This document shows positions 60,050-64,000 of a stretch of 64,000 nt of DNA, one piece after another. The translations under genes and the position numbers were made by a program. How positions within the stretch are numbered: position 1 is the first letter of the stretch; every line of letters starts with the position of its first letter. The notes below the pieces were generated by a model. That model saw only the letters and a program-made list of their open reading frames with translations, made no database searches and had not been told where the DNA came from. Source of the stretch: Deltaproteobacteria bacterium (lineage in GTDB: Bacteria; Bdellovibrionota; FAC87; UBA2466); contig JACPWY010000060.1 in NCBI GenBank assembly GCA_016196825.1, forward strand, positions 31,486-95,485, in the 5' to 3' direction.

Positions 60050-60165
60050 GGCCCGATTCTAGTTTACCGCCGTTCAATTCAAAAACCTCAGCCACCTCCC
60101 AACAGTCACCGCCGTACGATGAAATCGTGATGGTGGTGAAACTTTCTTAACCAGTGAGGCTATTC

Positions 60166-61281
60166 ATGAAGTGGCGACAACTTCCTATTGTGTCCGTGGT
60201 ATTCCTTTTTCTTTCTCCGGCTTGCGGGCCGGTGACGAGCGAGTTAGAAACTGAATCCGAAGCGAATACCTCAGGCCAAGTGCGCCAATACTCGATGACA
60301 ATGCCGGCAACGGTGACGTCACTGCCTCGGGTGGACCAGGAGGTGGCTACTCCGGTGCACACGATCCAGGCGAATCAGTTGGGAGATGATTTCTTTAAGG
60401 CCACGGTGAATCTGGGTCTGGATGACAAGGACTACTTCATCGTGGCCTCCCGGCTTTTCGCCGTCGACGCAGACATGAACCAACCCTCGAATGTGCTTCA
60501 TCACGCCTTGGTCGCGGAGATGCCCTCAACTAAAACGCTCAAGACGAGCGCGAGTCCCGTTTCGAAAAAATCGAATAACTCGTCCATAGGGTATGGCGGG
60601 CTCGTGGGGCTGATGGTGATGGGAACGAGTGTCCTGCAGACACCTGCTGGCACGGGCTTGAAGATTCGGGGTAACATGGATCTCACCTTCAACATTCACT
60701 TGAACGTTGCGATGGGCTCAGCGACCACTCTCCCAAAGAAGGTATCGGTGCATGTGCAATTCATGTTTGCGCCATCAGTTAAGCACCTTGCGTATTTTTC
60801 GGGCGGGGTGGATCCGCTTTGGCTGTTAAAGCCCGAGACGATGAAAATTCCGGCCAACAGTGTGACGACACGTGGGTATACCCACGACCCGTTTGGAGTC
60901 TTACCGTCTGATTCTAAATCGCTCGACCTGATCGGGGTGCTTTATCACATGCACAATTTGGGATCGGCTGGTCAGATCAGTCAGGTGAGAAGTGGTGCCT
61001 CGTACACACTGAATTCAGACAACAGTTTTAGTTACGCGAATCAGTATGTGCACTATTTCCCCTCACCTGTGACGCTCCAAAAGGGAAAAGACAAGCTCTT
61101 CGCGCAGTGTACGTGGACCAACACCGCGGAGAGGCAGCCATTTGTGTATGGCGTGCAGATGCCGGTGAAGGACGTGTTCTGGGGTGAGAGCTCCACCGAT
61201 GAAATGTGCATGTGGATGCTTGTCTTCGTTGAAAAGGGGAACGCGGGGCTGCCAGCCCCCAAGCCGAAATCGGGGCACTGA
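60166..61281 (+). CDS. PHM/DBH-like copper type II monooxygenase lipoprotein
   Basis: 371 residues. GAGG precedes the ATG at 60166. The lipobox SPAC (about residue 20) makes it a lipoprotein. It carries all ligand patterns of copper type II ascorbate-dependent monooxygenases (peptidylglycine and dopamine-beta monooxygenase): NVLHHALV (two His of the CuH site), LTFNIHLN (third His), LYHMHNLG (H-x-H of the CuM site) and SSTDEMCMWM (Met ligand in the D-E-M-C block). Such enzymes hydroxylate C-H bonds with O2, copper and a reductant. Bacterial members have mostly unknown substrates. A reducing partner is not seen nearby. Confidence 0.78.
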   Translation: MKWRQLPIVSVVFLFLSPACGPVTSELETESEANTSGQVRQYSMTMPATVTSLPRVDQEVATPVHTIQANQLGDDFFKATVNLGLDDKDYFIVASRLFAVDADMNQPSNVLHHALVAEMPSTKTLKTSASPVSKKSNNSSIGYGGLVGLMVMGTSVLQTPAGTGLKIRGNMDLTFNIHLNVAMGSATTLPKKVSVHVQFMFAPSVKHLAYFSGGVDPLWLLKPETMKIPANSVTTRGYTHDPFGVLPSDSKSLDLIGVLYHMHNLGSAGQISQVRSGASYTLNSDNSFSYANQYVHYFPSPVTLQKGKDKLFAQCTWTNTAERQPFVYGVQMPVKDVFWGESSTDEMCMWMLVFVEKGNAGLPAPKPKSGH

Positions 61282-61300
61282 GCCCAATACGGCGACGGGC

Positions 61301-61903
61301 TCAACTCGACGCGCTACTTCGGAGGTGGAGCGCACGGACCAGTCGATTAAATGTTGCTTCGATACCCAAGGACTCGACCTCGATGACCACGGCGTTTTCG
61401 TCGGGAGAGGGCTCTTCCAACACGGCAAAGTTGTTGCTAACAGTCGCTTCGGGGGCGAAGTGCCCCTGCCGTTTTCGGTTGTTGGCCAAGGCCATCTCGA
61501 GAGTTCCCTTGAGGTAAACGAGTTGAATTCGGGAATGGGGAAGCCCGAGGCGCTGACGGTATTTTCTTTTCAGCGCCGAGCACGCGACGACAGCCCCTTT
61601 GCCTTCTCGGAGGTGTTTCTCGATCACTTCCTGTCGAATGCGATCGAGCCACGGACCGCGATCCTCGTCGGTGAGTGCTTGCCCGGCTGAGATTTTCTTG
61701 CGATTGGATTCACTGTGGTATTCGTCCGGCTCATAGAATGGAACTCCCAATTGCTTGGCCAGTTTTTCTCCTTGGGTGGACTTGCCCAGACTCGAAACGG
61801 CCATGATCACGTAAATCAACGGAGCATCCTTCTTCTGAGGAGCCGCAAACGCGAGAACACAAGGTAATAGCCAGGGGCCGAGCGTGGCTAAGGATGTTTT
61901 CAT
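61301..61903 (-). CDS. Gluconokinase-like protein with a signal peptide and altered P-loop
   Basis: 200 residues. The core follows gluconate kinase (GntK): DEYHSESNRKKISAGQALTD, EDRGPWLDRIRQEV, ACSALKRKYRQRL, LVYLKG, GHFAPEATVSNNFAVLEEP. Two oddities stand out. The first 25 residues look like a Sec signal peptide (LATLGPWLLPCVLAFAAPQKK), and the P-loop GVSGSGKST appears as AVSSLGKST, losing the first and second glycines. A periplasmic kinase would lack ATP, so it may be an inner-membrane-anchored or non-catalytic form. It is the third gene of a minus-strand group after the lipoprotein and the methyltransferase. Confidence 0.7.
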   Translation of the reverse strand: MKTSLATLGPWLLPCVLAFAAPQKKDAPLIYVIMAVSSLGKSTQGEKLAKQLGVPFYEPDEYHSESNRKKISAGQALTDEDRGPWLDRIRQEVIEKHLREGKGAVVACSALKRKYRQRLGLPHSRIQLVYLKGTLEMALANNRKRQGHFAPEATVSNNFAVLEEPSPDENAVVIEVESLGIEATFNRLVRALHLRSSASS

Positions 61904-61934
61904 CTGATCGTTTTACCAACAACAGACGTTTTCA

Positions 61935-62648
61935 TCATGGCCACCTGATCTTGCGGATTTTAGTCATGCGACCGTAGCCGCCTTCATAGGTGGGGTACAC
62001 AATTACCATCCGCCCAGCATTTTCTTCGAGGAGTTGTCCCATCCGAATCAAATAATACCGTGCCACCTCCCGATCGAGTCGGTGAACATTCCGCTGATTT
62101 GCGCCGGGTTCGGGAACATCGGTTGTCCGAATCTCACCGCCCACCTTCGTTACTCGGATCATATATTTAAGAGTTTGAAATCCGTCATCCACGCGCCTGC
62201 GCGTAGCCTTGCCACTGCCAAAAAAAATCCGATTCAAAAGCGTGTTTGAGACCACAAGGTCAAACGATTCATCCGGCAACTCCATCCGGTGAATGTCCAT
62301 GGGCTTTCGTGTTGTCAGAAACCTCGCTTGAAATTGTGCTGAGAAGTGATCGACAGGAAAGTTCGCATAGGCTCCATCGACCGAGATCAACGGTGATCCG
62401 AAAGTAGCCTTCACAACGTCTCCGAAATCTGAATAGCCTGCGCCTTCATCCAAAAATTGCTTTTCCAGAAGGTCGAATACGGTGAGCTCGAGACGAGTAA
62501 CATAGTCCGCAACATTTCGAGGAGAGATGGGGATCCGGTCATTGGGGGACGCGGGACTCGGCCAATGGGTCCGAAGGCGACTGGGATCAAGGTCGGCGAA
62601 AAGGCCTTTTCCGCTTAATTGCAGGCTGCCCTCCTCCAGCCTTTTCAC
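61935..62648 (-). CDS. Class I SAM-dependent methyltransferase-like protein
   Basis: 237 residues. FLDEGAGYSDFGDVVKATFG is the motif I loop (D-x-G-x-G) and SPLISVDGAYA the following acidic strand. LPDESFDLVVSNTLLNRIFF corresponds to motif IV of small-molecule methyltransferases. The C-terminal part is RIGGEIRT-like, followed by YYLIRMGQLLEENAGRMV. The GTG start at 62648 has no good ribosome-binding site. The frame stays open 45 further codons upstream with protein-like text (WREHLRRPELRYDAYSN) but no standard start, so the true N-terminus is uncertain. Substrate unknown; 31 bases before the kinase-like gene. Confidence 0.65.
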   Translation of the reverse strand: MKRLEEGSLQLSGKGLFADLDPSRLRTHWPSPASPNDRIPISPRNVADYVTRLELTVFDLLEKQFLDEGAGYSDFGDVVKATFGSPLISVDGAYANFPVDHFSAQFQARFLTTRKPMDIHRMELPDESFDLVVSNTLLNRIFFGSGKATRRRVDDGFQTLKYMIRVTKVGGEIRTTDVPEPGANQRNVHRLDREVARYYLIRMGQLLEENAGRMVIVYPTYEGGYGRMTKIRKIRWP

Positions 62649-62763
62649 TAAATTCGAATAGGCGTCGTAACGAAGTTCCGGCCGTCGTAAATGCTCCCGC
62701 CATAGGGCGGTGACTCTGAACGATGTTCTCCGTTGGCTCCACTTACCATTCCAGACGCGCCTT

Positions 62764-63438
62764 TCAGCGAGATAAAAATCGCTTCAGCCCCTCGCCATGG
62801 CGGCCGAGGACGCTGATACAGTAGTTAACCGATTTGGGATCAACACTTTGTTTTGGAGCTGACCGGAAGAGGTGACCGATTATTTCCTGCGATACAGCGA
62901 GAGAAATTGAATCTAAAGCAGCCGCTTCGTCCCCAACACATACTTCACGGAAAGACGTCAACGGCTGTTCATCCTCGCCATCAACATTGCCCCCGGAGTG
63001 CCAAAAACTTAAGCCATTCCCCTCGCTCAGAAGGACCGCAACTTTTGTCGCCCACGGCAAAACGATTGATTTTCCCACCAACCTGTTCTTCTTAAACCAA
63101 TCTCGATTGGTCGCCTCAATATCGGCATCGCTCACAAAATAGGCTTGTTCACCATTAGTAAAAAAGAAGCCTGGACTTTGAACCGTCTTCCCAACAGCAC
63201 CGGCACAGTTATCTGTGCCCCGATGACCAATTATCCAGCCTTCCTGGGGCTGATAAAAGCGCTTATAACACCCGACAATTGCGCCAAGCCCTGACACTAC
63301 AGTTTCCGCCGGCTTCTGTTCAGCAGAGGGGACAGCGCTGCTATTACCTGAAACAGGTAACTCCGACTTTGCACAACTTACTAAACCCACACAGAGAATT
63401 GATGCGAGCAGAAGATGGGAGAATCTGGAACGTGTCAT
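62764..63438 (-). CDS. Lipoprotein of unknown function
   Basis: 224 residues. GGAGG five bases before the ATG at 63438 sets the start. The signal peptide (HLLLASILCVGLVSC) ends in the lipobox LVSC. The mature part has four cysteines (IVGCYKRFY, TDNCAGAVG, EVCVGDEA, VNYCISVLG) that may form disulfides, and a strand-helix pattern without known family. It lies on the same strand downstream of tRNA-Trp. Confidence 0.7.
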   Translation of the reverse strand: MTRSRFSHLLLASILCVGLVSCAKSELPVSGNSSAVPSAEQKPAETVVSGLGAIVGCYKRFYQPQEGWIIGHRGTDNCAGAVGKTVQSPGFFFTNGEQAYFVSDADIEATNRDWFKKNRLVGKSIVLPWATKVAVLLSEGNGLSFWHSGGNVDGEDEQPLTSFREVCVGDEAAALDSISLAVSQEIIGHLFRSAPKQSVDPKSVNYCISVLGRHGEGLKRFLSR

Positions 63439-63609
63439 GAGAACCTCCGAAGCGCCTTCATTAGCACGAAGCGTCATTCAAGTCCAGAATGGGGAGGATA
63501 TCGCTCTCATAAGTCTTACCGAGTGGAACATCACAAAGAATTACCGTGGACTGAGTTCATGCCTGGCCGGCATCAGCCAACGTCGCAGACGTCTGCAGAC
63601 TTGAAATAA

Positions 63610-63685
63610 TGGCAGGCCAGGAGGGATTTGAACCCACAACCCACGGATTTGGAATCCGTTGCTCTACCGTTAGAGCTACTGGCCT
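63610..63685 (-). tRNA. tRNA-Trp (CCA)
   Basis: Minus strand, with CCA encoded. Acceptor AGGCCAG pairs with CTGGCCT. D-arm AGCTCTAACGGTAGAGC. Anticodon stem ACGGA/TCCGT with loop TTCCAAA, anticodon CCA. T-arm GTGGGTTCAAATCCC. It follows rpmG, as in many former deltaproteobacteria. Confidence 0.96.
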
Positions 63686-63705
63686 ATAGATCTTACAAGG
63701 GCCGA

Positions 63706-63858
63706 CTACGACTTGATCTCTTTGTGCTTGGTGTGGCGGCGGCACCAACGACAGTACTTCTGAAGCTCCATACGCTCGTTGTGCTTATTCTTATTTTTGG
63801 AGGTGCAGTAATTGCGGCGGTGGCACTCTGTGCACTCCATATTGATAATCGTCTGCAT
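63706..63858 (-). CDS. rpmG: 50S ribosomal protein L33
   Basis: 50 residues. [33 protein letters not shown] carry the two CxxC pairs of the zinc-binding L33 form (C+), with the characteristic RNY and KYC...HT.H.E blocks. The start MQTIINMEC matches the family N-terminus. It lies four bases downstream of the tuf stop. Confidence 0.95.
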   Translation of the reverse strand: MQTIINMECTECHRRNYCTSKNKNKHNERMELQKYCRWCRRHTKHKEIKS

Positions 63859-63861
63859 GAA

Positions 63862-64000
63862 CTACTCCACAATTTCGGTCACGACGCCTGCGCCGACGGT
63901 TCTGCCGCCCTCGCGAATAGCGAATCGGACCTCTTTTTCCATGGCAATCGGCGTAATCAGCTCTACCTCAAGCTGCACGTTATCGCCAGGCATAACCATC
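63862..64000 (-). CDS. tuf: Elongation factor Tu, C-terminal end (continues beyond window)
   Basis: Only the last 45 residues are inside the window: [40 protein letters not shown]. This is the C-terminal beta-barrel end of EF-Tu, which delivers aminoacyl-tRNA to the ribosome. The 5' part lies past position 64000. Confidence 0.97.
   Translation of the reverse strand, partial: MVMPGDNVQLEVELITPIAMEKEVRFAIREGGRTVGAGVVTEIVE

Noticed and set aside
63565..63600. Terminator after tRNA-Trp (palindrome GCAGACGTCTGC and neighbours)
   Set aside because: The hairpins are short and no U-tract follows on the minus strand.

Overview
The window is a chromosomal segment of a Gram-negative, moderately GC-rich bacterium. 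Lipobox lipoproteins, beta-barrel-like proteins and Sec signal peptides show an outer membrane. The start of RpoC, the tuf-rpmG-tRNA-Trp-secE-nusG-rplKAJL-rpoBC order, a B12-dependent ribonucleotide reductase and many lineage-specific secreted proteins suggest a Bdellovibrionota/Oligoflexia-like or other former deltaproteobacterial lineage. This placement is an inference from remembered sequences, not a database result.

Layout. 1-4.8 kb: C-terminal part of a cyclic beta-1,2-glucan synthase. 4.8-9.7 kb: a ZIP transporter coupled to a degenerate M48-like protein, a pair of hotdog dehydratase subunits, RecQ, and small membrane proteins. 9.7-18.8 kb: housekeeping genes in short tightly coupled operons (kal-purM-purN; rplS-rnhB-yraN), then rsmI, an HNH protein, a lipoprotein, trxA, an outer-membrane protein and an orphan DNA methyltransferase. 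18.3-25.3 kb: nrdJ with a structured leader RNA, and polA. 25.4-27.1 kb: a three-gene cassette of a 28-codon gene, a terminator-like hairpin, a WH-motif protein and a cytochrome P450 whose haem loop has been deleted. 27.2-41.2 kb: a run of exported proteins: a caspase-like His/Cys protein, an alpha/beta hydrolase, a Hint-domain protein, an S8-like lipoprotein, an LRR-Kelch protein with a MACPF-like N-terminus, and proteins of unknown family. 41.3-44.9 kb: a visibly more AT-rich stretch with a TIGR03000-like protein, an exported zinc ribbon and a pseudopilin-like protein. 44.9-47.6 kb: tRNA-Leu, DedA, EpmA and an RluA-type pseudouridine synthase. 47.8-59.3 kb: the rpoC-rpoB-rplL-rplJ-rplA-rplK-nusG-secE operon on the minus strand. 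59.3-63.4 kb: a block of five genes that separates secE from tRNA-Trp, rpmG and tuf. One of the five is a PHM/DBH-like copper lipoprotein and another is an exported gluconokinase-like protein.

Many neighbours are translationally coupled through 4-nt ATGA, GTGA or TTGA overlaps. I used these overlaps to choose starts. Two reading frames are broken. rpoC lacks one T in a homopolymer near its start, which is probably a sequence error. The P450 has an internal deletion that also shifts frame. The best candidates for new biology are the nrdJ leader RNA, the peptide/WH-protein/P450 cassette, and the exported-protein operon at 29.5-39.1 kb. All function calls come from reading sequence by eye; no search was run.
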